In this document: in pieces, positions 22,444 through 33,463 of the stretch
Layout: the number at the start of each line of letters is the position of its first letter
How positions within the stretch are numbered: the stretch's first letter is position 1
Assembly: GCA_030737835.1 (NCBI GenBank)
Contig: JAUJYN010000039.1
Coordinates: 434,001-498,000 of the forward strand
Origin: Acorus gramineus
Lineage: Eukaryota; Streptophyta; Magnoliopsida; Acorales; Acoraceae
Direction: 5' to 3'
DNA: 64,000 nt
The notes under the pieces: generated by a model
Database searches by the model: none
What the model saw: the letters and a program-made list of their open reading frames with translations, nothing else
Told to the model about the DNA's origin: nothing
Made by a program: the position numbers and the translations under genes

Positions 22444-23257
22444 AGTATTTTTCTATATCTCTTTATGCATCTCCTCTTAGAATGCCTTTTTGGTCCATTT
22501 TTTTTATTGCTCATGCTCTCCTCTATCTTGAATTCACCTTGTTTGGGTCGTGCTTTGATCGATTATTCTTCTATCAATTATTTCTATATCGGTTTGTATG
22601 TGTATAATGGAAGGAATGTGAATCCCTGTTATAGTGATGAGATGATGTATGCATGCGGCTCCAAATTAATGATGTGATATCAATGGAGACATCGATGTCA
22701 ATTTTGTGAAGCACACAAGATCTATCCATTGTCAAGTCACCCTTGTGACTGGTTGGATAATAAATGTTATGCATAACTATAGAACTGAGGAAGAGGTATC
22801 CAAGAGGAATTTATACAAATTGAATGTGGCTTGCAACAATATGAAAGCCATAAAATTCTTCGTACACATCATCTCAAGGGACCAAATCTTGGTCTAGTGC
22901 TAAAATGGGAGCTCGAGGAAGACTTATTAGTGTTTGTTTGGATGCATGTTTCCTACATTCGGATTTTCACTACGTAGCGTTTCAGACAGGGTGGATGAAT
23001 AAGCTATTTTTTCTTCATTGTTTATACATTGAGAATCCTGTTTGACTCATAGAACTGCGTTGACTTTTTAGAAGAGGACGATTAAGAATATGCCCAGGTG
23101 ACTTTTTAAAAATGAGGTTATCAAAATATGGAGGGATAATTTGGTAAAATATGAATGGAGAGAGATAATCAACCTTAAATAAAATATTCAAGTACCAAAT
23201 AAGGTTATTCATTCCTCTTCTCAATTGTATGACCACCAAAAAATTACTAACATCAAA

Positions 23258-23330
23258 GTGTTTGTAGTCCAACGGTTAGGATAATTGCCTTCCAAGCAAT
23301 AGACCCCATGTTCGACTCCAGACAAACGTA
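23258..23330 (+). pseudogene. tRNA-Gly(UCC) pseudogene, unit 2
   Basis: The anticodon arm is intact (TCC). The T arm carries an extra base and a disrupted stem (CCCATG against CCAGA), and the acceptor stem now pairs through wobbles (GTGTTTG with CAAACGT). It is 73 nt instead of 72. Confidence 0.75.
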
Positions 23331-23345
23331 GGGATTGTGCTTTGC

Positions 23346-24065
23346 TTCTTTATGCATCAATTTCTTTTTGGTCCATTTTCTATTGCTCCTGCTCCCTTCT
23401 GTCTTGAGCTCACATTGGACATCAGTGCCAATTTTGTGAAGCACACAAGCTCTGCCCATTGTCGAGTCACCCTTGTGACTTGTAAAATAATAAATGTTAT
23501 GCATGACTATAGAATTGAGGAAGAGATGCCCAAATTTCTTTATGCATCAATTTCTTTTTGGTCCATTTTCTATTTCTCCTGCTCCTTTCTATCTTGAACT
23601 CACATTGGACATCAGTGCCAATTTTGTGAAGCACACAAGCTCTGCCCATTGTCGAGTCACCCTTGTGACTTGTAAAATAATAAATGTTATGCATGACTAT
23701 AGAATTGAGGAAGAGATGCCCAAAAGGAATTTATACAAATTGAATGCGGGTTGTGGTAATCTGAAAGACACAAAAGTCTTTGTATACATCATCTCAAGGG
23801 ATCAAATCCCGATCTGGTGGTAAAATAGGATCTTGAGGAGAATTATTAGTGTCCATTTGGAGCAGGGATTGTGCTATGTTTCTTTATGCATCAATTTCTT
23901 TTTGGTCCATTTTCTATTGCTCTTGCTCCCTTCTGTCTTGAACTCACATTGGACATCAGTGCCAATTTTGTGAAGCACACAAGCTCTGCCCATTGTCGAG
24001 TCACCCTTGTGACTTGTAAAATAATAAATGTTATGCATGACTATAGAATTGAGGAAGAGATGCCC
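23346..24065 (+). repeat. Internal triplication in array unit 2
   Basis: A block of about 187 bp, from TTCTTTATGCATCAATTTCT to GAGGAAGAGATGCCCA, occurs at about 23346, 23536 and 23879. Copies are almost identical, so these duplications are recent and explain why unit 2 is some 390 bp longer than its neighbours. The third copy begins beside GCAGGGATTGTGCTATG, the usual tRNA 3' flank, without a tRNA. Confidence 0.8.
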
Positions 24066-24519
24066 AAAAGGAATTTATACAAATTGAATGTGGGTTGTAG
24101 CAATATGAAAGACACAAAAGTCTTTGTATACATCATCTCAAGGGATCAAATCCCGATCTGGTGGTAAAATAGGATCTTGAGGAGAATTATTAGTGTCCGT
24201 TTGGATGCGTGTTTCCTACGTTTGAATTTTCACTACGCGGTGTTTTAGACACGGTGGATGCATGGACCGTTTTTTCTTCATTGGTCATACATTGAGAAAC
24301 CTGTTTGGCTCATAGACCTGCATTTGGCTTTCTAAAAAAGACGATTACGAATATGCCGCTCATGACTTTTTAAAAACGAGGGTTATTAAAATATGGAGGG
24401 ATTACTTGGTAAAATATGAATGAAGAGAGATAATCAACCGTAAATAAAATATTCAAGTACAAAATAAAATTATCCACTCCTTTCAATTGTATTACCATTG
24501 GAAAATTACTAACATCAAA

Positions 24520-24591
24520 GCGTTTGTAGTCCAACGGTTAGGATAATTGCCTTCCAAGCAATAGACCCGGGTTCGACTCCCGGCAAACGCA
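24520..24591 (+). tRNA. tRNA-Gly(UCC): tRNA-Gly (anticodon TCC)
   Basis: The 72-nt gene folds into a full cloverleaf: acceptor GCGTTTG with CAAACGC and discriminator A; D stem GTCC with GGAT; anticodon stem ATTGC with GCAAT around loop CTTCCAA (T33, anticodon TCC, reads GGA/GGG codons); T stem CCGGG with CCCGG around TTCGACT. The internal B box GGTTCGACTCC is intact. A T5 run at about 24632-24636 could stop RNA polymerase III. It is the only fully paired copy of five in the tandem array, so it is the likely functional one, although plants usually have many tRNA-Gly genes elsewhere. Confidence 0.93.
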
Positions 24592-25383
24592 GGGATTGTG
24601 TTATATCTCTTTATACATCTCCTCCTAGAATGTCTTTTTGGTCCATTTTCTATTGCTTCTGCTCTCCTCTGCCTTGAACTCACCCAGTCTCGGTCGTGCT
24701 CTGATCGATTATTATTCTATCAATTATTTCTATATCGGTCTACATGTGTACAATGGAAAGAATGTGAATCCCTACAACAATTATGAGCTGATGTATGAAT
24801 GCGGTTCCAAATTAATGATGAGAGATCAATGGAGTCATCAGTGCCCATTTTGTGAAGCACCCATCGTCAAGTCACCCTTGTGACTAGTAGGGTAATAAAT
24901 GTTATTCATGACTATAGAATTGAGAAAAAGGTACCCAAGTGGTGTTTATACAAATTGAATGCGGGTTGTGGCAATATGAAAGCCACAATAGTCTTTGTAT
25001 ACCTCATCTCAAGGGAACAAATCCCGATCTCGTGGTAAAATGGGAGCTCGAGGGAGACTTATTGGATGTTTGTTTCCTACATACGGATTTTCACTACGCA
25101 GCGTTTCAAACACGGTGGACAAATGTGCTGCTTTTTCTTCATTGTTCATACACTGAGAATCATGTCTGGAACATAAATCTGCATTTACCTTTATAAAAGA
25201 GGACGATTATGAATATGCCCTAGTGACTTTTTAAAAATGAGAGTAATCAAAATATGGAAGGATAACTTGGTTAAATATGAATGAAGAAAGATAATCAACC
25301 ATAAATAAAATATCCAAGTATCAAGTAAGGTTATCCACCTCTCCTCTCAATTGTATTATCATTGAAAAATTATTAACATCAAA

Positions 25384-25455
25384 GCATTTGTAGTCAAACG
25401 GTTAGGATAATTGCCTTCCAAGCAATAGACTCGGGTTCGACTCCAGGCAAACGCA
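25384..25455 (+). pseudogene. tRNA-Gly(UCC)-like copy, unit 4
   Basis: It keeps length (72 nt) and anticodon TCC. There are mismatches at the third acceptor pair (A against C), in the D stem (GTCA) and in the T stem (CTCGG against CCAGG). The B box is near-consensus, so transcription is conceivable but a stable tRNA is doubtful. Confidence 0.7.
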
Positions 25456-26263
25456 GGGATAGTGCTATGCCTCTATATGCATTTTCTCATAGAATTTCTT
25501 TTTGGTCCATTTTCTATTGCTCTTACTCTCCTCTACCTTGAACTGACATTGTATAGGTTGTACTCTAATCGATTATTCTTCTATCGATTATTTCTATATC
25601 GATCTAGAGTGGAAGGAATGTTAATCCCTACAACAGTAATGAGCTAATGATGTATGCATGCGGTTCCAAATTAATGATGGGAGATCAATGGGGACATCAG
25701 TGCCAATTTTGCGAAGCGCACAAGCGCTATCCATTGTCTAGTCACCCTTGTGATTGGTAGGATAATAAATGTAATGCATGCCTATAGAATTGAGAAAGAT
25801 ATACCCCTAAGAGGAATTTATACAAATTAAATGTGGGTTGCGGCAATATGAAAGCCACAAAAGTCTTTGTATACATTATCTCAAGAGATCAAATCCTAGT
25901 CTGGTGGTACAGTGGGATCTCGAGGGAGACTTATTAGTGTTTGTTTGGATGCGTGTTTCTTACATCCAGATTTTCATTACACATCATTTCAGACACGGTG
26001 GACGAATGGGCTGCTTTTTCTTCATTGTTCATACACTGAGAAAAATGTTTGGCTCATAGACCTGCGTTTAGCTTTTTAAAAGAGGATGATTCAAATATGC
26101 CCCTGGTGACATTTTAAAAACGAAGGTTATCAAAATATTGAGGGATAACTTGGTAAAATATGAATGAAGAGAGATAATCAACCATAAATAAAATATCCAA
26201 GTACCAATAAGGTTATCCACTCCTCTCAATTGTATTACTATTAGAAAATTGCTTAACATCAAA

Positions 26264-26334
26264 GCGTTTATAGTCCAACGGTTAAGATAATTGCCTTCCA
26301 ACCAATAGACCCAGGTTTGACTCCAACAAACGCA
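26264..26334 (+). pseudogene. tRNA-Gly(UCC) pseudogene, unit 5
   Basis: It is 71 nt. The anticodon is still TCC, but the anticodon stem has a mismatch (ATTGC with CCAAT), the D stem is altered (AGAT), and the T arm is shortened and changed (GGTTTGACT). Confidence 0.8.
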
Positions 26335-27004
26335 GGGATTGTGTTATATCTCTTTATGCATCTCCTCCTATAATGTCTTTTTGGTCCGTTTTCTATTGCT
26401 TCTACTCTCCTATGCCTTGAACTCACCTTGTCTGGGTTGTGCTCTGATCGATTATTATTCTATCAATTATTTCTATATCAGTCATGCAAGTGTATAGTGG
26501 AAGGAATGTGTATCCCTGCATCAATGATGAGCTGATGTATGCATGCGATTCCAAATTAATGATGGGAGATCAATGGGGACATCAGTGCTAATTTTGTGAA
26601 GCACACAATGTAGCGACTCTGACTTGTAGGCTGTAATTAACTTGCTTTTATGGTGTGATTAGTATTCCAAATTTCTAATGGTTTGGCATGTTTAGATTTC
26701 TTGTTTTGTTGGCTTTCCAAAGCTTTTTACGGATCGTAAATCAGATGCGTATAGATCAAGTTATGGACCAAACAGTAACAGGGTGTCAGATAGTGTCTGA
26801 CAGATCATATAACTGCCGTCAGGCACATGGGCAACGGATTGGGGAGAGCCATCGGAAACCTGGGTGATGGATACTATAGGAGCCGTCGATCTAGAAAATC
26901 ATATTTTCAAAAATAGTTTCCGTTTTTGGAAGGAACAGGTGCATTAATTAGGATTAATGCAAATTATTGGAGTCGTAATTGTTTCCTCACGTGCACGAGA
27001 GACT

Positions 27005-27010
27005 TATAAA
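27005..27010 (+). promoter_or_regulatory. L7 TATA box
   Basis: TATAAA sits about 400 bp after the LTR start, just before a pyrimidine-rich stretch (CCTCTTTTTCTCTTTC) and the CCCTAG-type leader. This suggests a transcription start near 27035. Confidence 0.55.
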
Positions 27011-27859
27011 CCTCTTTTTCTCTTTCATTGCCTTGAAACCCTAGAAATTTCAAGCCCTAAAAGATCTTCTTCTTGTTTTTGGCATCATTGTTGAGGTGCC
27101 CGGGAAGGGAACTTGAGCAAGGGTTTAGGTGAGTTTTCTAAAGAGTTTTGAAGAGTTTTTGGTTTATAATGATTCCCTTTAGATGTTCTTTTAATATGAT
27201 CTCGTTTTCAAGGTTTTCCAAACAAAGATGATAGTTTTCTTCTTGTTTCTTAGGTGTTTTCACATGATTTTGAATTGCTATATTTTAACAATGATATAAT
27301 GATGATTTTATGATGTTTTTGTAAGCTTTGATGATAGTATTATGTCTCACATGAATATATTGGAAGTTTATGCTTTCTTAGGTTTTCTTATTGGATTTCC
27401 ATATGATTTTATGGGGTGTGGGTTCTTATGATATAGCCATGATGTTAAGCCTTTTTTTTTTAAAAAAGATGGTTTGTAAGTCTTTCATGTAAAAATAAAT
27501 ATGCTTATGTATATACCATGTTTAGGTTAATTCGTTAAGGTAGAAATCATGTTTTTATGATCTTTAGGCCTTATTTTGAACCTTGTACGCATAGATCCGA
27601 ACCTATGCATATATGTATGATTTTTGAGGTTTAAACGTAGATTCATATTGGTTATTTATACATATGATAGACCTAGAGTTTTCAAAGATAGTTTCAAGGA
27701 GTTTTGATTGGTTTTAATTGGATTTTTGGAACGAATGATTTGACAATCGATTCTTTTCTGATTAACAAACGTTTTAGAAATGACTCGTGTCTTGTTTTCA
27801 ATGGTAGAATGTTTTAAAGTATTTCTACAAGAAAATTTAGGGTTTCATGCTTCTGCCTC

Positions 27860-28445
27860 AGGACGACTCCAGTGAGAGCCGTCGGGTATGTTTCGGACGG
27901 CCCCTATGGGAGCCATCGGATTTATTAGTATCGGCCCCAATGGGAGCTGTCGGGTTGGTCAGTGACGGTCCATGTGGGAGCCGCCGATTTCTGCATGTAC
28001 AGGTACCATCAGGTTCCGTACTGTATGTATGTATTTTGATCGGTTCACATCATTTCAGGTCTGACTAGATTGCTTTAGGCCTTCTGGAGTTGTTTCTGTG
28101 TCATTGGACCTAAGGTGAGTGGGTCTAGTCTCTACGTAGATTTTGAAACTATTTATATTTATATCATGACCGCATCATGCCTATTTTATGAATACAACTG
28201 TTATCTTGATTATGGAATACATGAGCATGACACCATGATTTTAAGGTATTATTTTACGTATAATCTATATTGGAGACTATGTTATTCTTGCATGCAAATT
28301 ACTGTTTGATAAATTGATCTTGCATGCATATCATCTGTCTGTGTGACACCTGTCCGCGTGACATCTTCTGCGTGACGACCGGTCTGCGTGACCCAGTCCA
28401 GTGGGATCTTGTCTGTATTACGACCGGTCTGCGTGACCAAGCTCT
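27860..28445 (+). repeat. Short tandem repeats within L7
   Basis: From about 27870 to 27995 a phrase like GGCCCCTATGGGAGCCATCGG recurs about four times at roughly 35-40-bp spacing. From about 28345 to 28440 the word GACCGGTCTGCGTGAC recurs with changes. Both lie in the presumed transcribed leader. Confidence 0.6.
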
Positions 28446-29044
28446 AGATGGAGCATCTTTCGGCTGCGTGCCATACGGGCATGCATGTCCGTTGCATCAT
28501 ACGCATCATGTAGTTAGTGTGAGATTGTGGCTATTCCTCTAAAGAGATGCATTATGTTTTATCGTTACACTTGTGACAATTATATGTATATGTTTATAAT
28601 CTGTTAGTTCGGATTTTTGGGATTATTTTTATTATTATTGGGACGCTATAGGTCCATTCACTGAGCTTGTGGTAGCTCACCCCTCTTTTCCCAACCTTTT
28701 AAGGTAGTTGTTGGTTATTGTTGTTCATGGAGGGGCGTTGGCAATCTAGTTCGCGTTTTACCTTCGTTGCATCGTAGGTGTTGAATAAGCCTTCTTCTTG
28801 GCATGTAGTGGACGTCATTAGCCTTATCAGCAAAACCAGAGGAATTATTATCTGTATTAAATAAAGAACCCGTGTGTATTCATTTAAACTTAAGAATGAA
28901 TTATTGAGATCCTGTGGTTGGTTTATGTTTTAAACTTTCAAGTTTATGAGTTTATTTATATTATCCAATATATTGTGAATTGTGCTGCGGTAATGCACTG
29001 TATCGCATGCCTTAATTAAAAATAATGGGTACGGGAGCGCTATA

Positions 29045-29270
29045 CACAAACTCTATCCATTGTCAAGTCATCCTTGTGACTGGTAGGATAATAAATGTTA
29101 TGCATGACTATAGTTTTAAGGAAGAGATACCCAAGAAGAATTTATACAAATTGAATGTGGGTTGCGGCAATATGAAAGCAACAAATGTCTTTGTATATGT
29201 CATCTCAAAGGATCAAATCTAGGTCTGGTGGTAAAATGGGAGCTCGAGGGAGACTTAGAAGCTGACCATT
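29045..29270 (+). repeat. Tail of tRNA-array unit 5 after L7
   Basis: It resumes the unit landmarks (CCATTGTCAAGTCATCCTTG, GAATTTATACAAATTGAATG, GGTAAAATGGGAGCTCGAGG) directly after the L7 target duplication, then leaves the repeat near 29260. Confidence 0.75.
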
Positions 29271-30477
29271 TAAATCTGTAGAGACAATGATGTACTATCT
29301 CTAAATGAGTGTCCCAAATGAGTTTGCTTTGGTGTTAATTTGATCTACATAGAATAAGTAACTTTGAGAAAAAGAGACATGGACTTTCACCCACAATCCA
29401 TGACAAATCCGTAGTGCAATCATATTTAGGGCATGTTTAGATACAGTGATTATTTGTACGTGTTTTTCTGTACATGCAAATTTTATATTGCACGTGCAAG
29501 GAAACTTTGTACATTGTTTGCACATATTTGTCTGTTTGTATATGTGTCAATTTATTATATTAAAAAATAATAATATTATAAATAGATAATATATTTTTTA
29601 CAAATGATTATCCAATATGTTATTTTCTTAAAATCGAAAAAATATAAGAAAGATATATTATATTTAAAAAATTTAAATTTAAATATTTCATATATTAGTT
29701 TTTTTAATCTATATATAAGTCAACGTGGTTAAAAAAAATAGTTCTAATATAAAAGAATATAAACAAAAATTAATATGATTTCAACTAACAAATAATCCCA
29801 CAAGGTTTTTAAAATTTTATAAATAACAATTTTGTTGGATAATATCTATGATAGTTAGTTAAGATTTCTAGGTATATTTTAATATAATAACATTTATATT
29901 ATTCTAAGTTATATAAATTTATAAAATATAATTATCTATTATTGTCACGCCCCGGGCGTCCCCGAGACGCGGCAAGTGTATATATAATATCAGAATCTAC
30001 ACAGGAGGTCAATAATATCATACACAAACAGCCAGAAATGACACACAGACAACAAAAGCAGGGCTGACATGATATATACACCAAATGCGGATAACTAAAG
30101 ACTGAATCTGTAATTAAAACACACTACAGACTCCATACATAATCACATGTCCTGTGAGAGCCAATATACATACAAAGACATCCAAATACAACCAAACGCG
30201 TGCCCAAGCACGGAAAATAATACATACTGGCACAAGGGATGCTGATAGTCTCTGCAACTCGCGGGACGTGGCGCTACTCCGCTACTGATGAAGTCCCTCG
30301 GGGAGCTCCTCCTCCGGATCCGACTCAGATGGCACTGAAGAAAAATATTGTGCGAGGGGTGAGCCACACGCTCAGTGAACGGCACAACCCATGCATCACA
30401 GACAATATTGACCACAACCAGATATCCTTATAATCCACAATTCATATTACTTAATCCACAAATGATAGCACAACTCA

Positions 30478-30780
30478 AAGCCGTGGGTTGCTCAATCGCC
30501 AACCCACTACACCCTCACCCTCACCCTTCAATGGGCGACAAAGGATATTGGGACTGGCTACACATAACCAGCGGGTCGCTTCCGCCAACCCGCCACACCC
30601 TCACCCTCACCCTTCAATGGGTGACATAGGATATTGGGACTAACAACACATAACCAGCGGGTCGCTTCCGCCAACCCACTACACCCTCACCCTCACCCTT
30701 CAATGGGTGACATAGGATTTTGGGACTTACAATGCATCCAATCACAACTCCAGTGGGTCGTTCATCGCCAACCCACTACA
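30478..30780 (-). repeat. L8 G-rich plus hairpin modules (four copies)
   Basis: Four modules lie in tandem at about 80-90-bp spacing. Plus-strand arms are GTGGGTTG/CAACCCAC (30483-30490, 30500-30507; perfect), GCGGGTCG/CAACCCGC (30571-30578, 30586-30593), a similar pair near 30655-30680, and GTGGGTCG/CAACCCAC (30753-30760, 30769-30776). On the minus strand, the sense of the LTR, the apparent C-A oppositions become G-U wobbles, so pairing is kept in the sense RNA only. Confidence 0.78.
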
Positions 30781-31591
30781 CCCTCACCCTCACCCTTCAA
30801 TGAGTGACATAGGATTTTGGGACTGACTAGGCTGTTGGTCACCCTTGGTCCACCGATAGTCTCTCCTCCACTCCGTAGGCCGCCTGGTCTACTCCCACAT
30901 TCAGCACAGTCCGTCCTAAATCAGGAGGTGCCTACTGATGGGAGCCCTCTGTCAGGAAGGCCTGTCTAACACTGGGGTAGTCTCTACCGGATCCAACGAA
31001 GGGAACAGAACAGCCTACCCATCGCATATGATCCACTTGGATCCGCAGACGGCACATTATAACAACACTAATGTTCTGAATTCCTCAGAACCCACCAGGG
31101 CGCATAACTACGATGCGGGGAACATGCATAAGGTTATAACAAGGGTGGAATATCATTGGGGGAAAGAAACTCGGGAGGGCAGCGTGAGTTCCCGTTATAG
31201 GACACCCCGACAACCAAACAAGGAACATGGTGTACCCTAACCCGGGTCTCACCGCTGTCCTCGCAAGGCCCCTCCCCTATAATATTCACTATAACATGCA
31301 ATTTAACAAAATACTAGCATTTAATCAAATAAATAAACTAGTAGGGCACATGCATCGGCCGGGCTTCCTAACATGGAACCAGGGGACATGCTGCATGGCT
31401 CATACACATATCCTAAGGGTGCAAGTCCCTAACATGCAAAGTCTAGGGTAACATGCATTCTACAATTTAATCATGCTCGCATGATATACACATTACAATA
31501 TGTCAATATTTATCCATGGTGCCCCAGGAGAGGTCGGTATACGCCCAAGTGCGTATAACACCTCTCTACTGGGTTGGATTGTCCCACTGAC

Positions 31592-32348
31592 CAGAGATCG
31601 GGGTCGTCGCGCGACCGTCCGTCCAGATCTGCAAGACAGACATTCAATATGGTGAGAACAATACATAAATACTCTAAAATACCCCAAACACACAAAACCC
31701 ACTCACTCCCGAACCCACCGGGCAGCCGCACGCACGGCCACCCGCCCCGAGCGCACAGCCGAGCCTCGGCCCGCGCGCCAAGGCGCACTGCCGAGCCCAG
31801 CCCGCACACCCGGACACCACCGGCGCACTGTCGCACGCCGGCCCGCGCGCCCCGACGCACCGCCGCACGCACGCGCACGCTCGTGCGCGCCCGCGCGCAC
31901 CGCGCGTCCAGCCCAGCGCGCCCCCGCGCGCACTGCACGCACGCCCCAGCACGCGCACGCACTGGCCCCCAGCACCGCGCGCACTGGCCCCCAGCACCGC
32001 GCCCAGACGCATGCCCAGGCGCCCTGCCCAGCACCCAGGCGAAGTGCCCAGGTGCCCTGCCGCGCGCGCGCACGCTCGCGCGCACGCCCGCGCGCACCCG
32101 CGCAGACCCCCGCTGGCACGCCCGCTCGCGCCAGCATCCGCGCGCACTCGCGCGCACGCGCCCGCGCGCGCCTGCGCGCCCGCGCGCGCACGCGCGCAAA
32201 CGACGCCCAGACCGCGCCCAAGCCCTCTTAACCTCCTTTTAACCCATTCTAACCCCTCCCACACACCTCAACCTACCCAGCCACCATGCATGACCTTCCC
32301 AACACCCTTAAGCCAAAAAAAATTAAGAAAAGGAGGGGAGGAGCTCAC
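31592..32348 (-). other. L8: putative intron 1 and 37-nt micro-exon
   Basis: On the minus strand, donor CCAAG|GTGAGC at 32348-32343; GC-rich block about 32220-31710; acceptor TCTTGCAG ending at 31629; micro-exon 31628-31592 (37 nt), followed by a weaker donor GTCAGT. The changed length and donor suggest decay. Confidence 0.5.
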
Positions 32349-33463
32349 CTTGGAGGGGGAACAAAGGGGGATGTTCGGGGGCCCTTCGCGCACCGAAACG
32401 CCGCCACCGAGACCACCACCACCACCACCTCTCCTCAGCCTCCTCTTCAGCCGAAAATCAGGGGGGGGGGGAAACATGCAAAGGGAGAGCTTGAGAGAGA
32501 GGAAAACAAACAACCATCACACATGCACCAAGAATCCACCACCACTTCCTCCTCCACCTCCTCCTTCTCTTTGGGGCATTTAAACAAACACAAGGGGGGC
32601 TTGAAGAGGTGAAAGAGAGAGCCTCAGATGAAGGTCGACGTGCACTTGGGAGGGAGAGAGAGATAGATGAGATATTTATCATATAACTTAAGGGGAAATG
32701 ACATACGCACCCTTTCACTCGAAATTCTGCGCAAGCTTCACTGGAACAGCCATAACTTCCTCGATATAGCTCCGAATGGCTCAATTCCAAAACCGGTGGA
32801 AAGCTAAGAAGATTATCTACAACTTTCATGTTTATGACATGATCAAATAACCTCTCCAGCTATTCCGAATTTAGAGCCAAACATGGAACAGGGCTGCTGC
32901 CAGAATTTCCATCCCCGGGGTACACTTGGAAGAATACCCATAACTTTTACTACAAGAATCCAGTTGATCTAATTCCACTTCCAAACGAAAGCTAACTCAA
33001 AACTGGACGTCTCATAATAAAATCAGAATTTTACCTCTTCATCTTGGATTTTTACAAAATCAAATCCAAGCGGCAAATTGGAAATACATAACTTACGAAA
33101 AAAAATTATGTACTCAAAATTTTCAAACAGAGCGCTCCAAAATGACACAGGCACAACATCTATAATTCTTAAGATAAGATTAGGAGAGAAAATATTTGTT
33201 TTAGATAATATAGACTTTAACAAATTTGTTAGAGGGTAAATATATAAATTTGCTTTACATACAATTGAGAGGTGTGAAAATAAAAGCTGTTACAAATAAC
33301 AACACATGGGGTTGGTTAGGATTTTGATTGTCAATTTAATGTGGCAAATGAGAACTCTGAGATTTTATTTGTTACAGTTTATTATCATAACAAAATAAGA
33401 TATTGTGTTTGACACAGTGCAAATAAAAACTCACCCCCATTTATACAGTATCTAAACAATCCC

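Larger units (their letters stand above)
22372..26608 (+). repeat. Tandem array based on tRNA-Gly(UCC) units
   Basis: Five units, each headed by a tRNA-Gly(UCC) copy, start at 22372, 23258, 24520, 25384 and 26264 (spacings 886, 1262, 864, 880). Downstream of each copy are the same landmarks in order: TTTTTGGTCCATTTTCTATTG, a GATCGATTATT-like block, TTTTGTGAAGC, GTCACCCTTGTGA, GAATTTATACAAATTGAATG, CTCAAGGGA, and TGTTTGGATGCnTGTTTCCTAC. The fifth unit is split by solo LTR L7 and its tail resumes at 29045. Frames across the units are not kept, so they are not protein genes. Confidence 0.85.
26609..29044 (+). mobile_element. Solo LTR L7 (family D)
   Basis: The 2436-bp insertion starts TGTAGCGACTCTGAC and ends GGGAGCGCTATA. 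It has exact 5-bp duplications CACAA at 26604-26608 and 29045-29049. The expected LTR end CGCTACA appears mutated to CGCTATA. It lies in unit 5 of the tRNA array, between AAGCACACAA and ACTCTATCC, which are adjacent in other units. It has a TATA box, AACCCTAGAAATTTC leader wording, a donor AAGGTGAGTGGG (28111-28122), and a TGAGCT/AGCTCA hairpin before CACCCCTC. These parallel the A and B LTRs although overall sequence differs. Confidence 0.82.
29943..33158 (-). mobile_element. LTR L8 (U3 type I, body type A), solo
   Basis: It is 3216 bp on the minus strand, from TGTTGTGCCTGTGTCATTTT (33158) to the type A end CGGGGCGTGACA (29943). It combines the type I U3 of L2 and L5 with the type A micro-exon, hairpin modules and terminus. 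No internal region or primer-binding site follows. Flanks TCTATTAT (29935-29942) and TCTATAAT (33159-33166) form an imperfect 8-bp repeat rather than an exact 5-bp duplication. Confidence 0.82.
29429..33463. mobile_element. Harbinger-like element split by LTR L8
   Basis: The left end GGGCATGTTTAGATACAGTG (29429) and the reverse complement of the right end, GGGATTGTTTAGATACTGTA (ending 33463), form terminal inverted repeats with three differences in 20. TTA flanks both ends (29426-29428 and 33464-33466). Without L8 the element is about 0.82 kb, AT-rich and without a transposase frame. Confidence 0.65.

Noticed and set aside
22706-25196. Repeated small frames in the tRNA array (such as those with CKIINVMHDYRIEEEMP)
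   Set aside because: They recur only because the DNA is tandemly duplicated; frames break in other units and no domain is recognised.
30478-30840. CACCCTCACCC arrays as a CRISPR array or telomeric repeat
   Set aside because: Units are LTR modules of about 80 bp with varying stems; there are no spacers, no cas genes, and the word is not the plant telomere repeat TTTAGGG.
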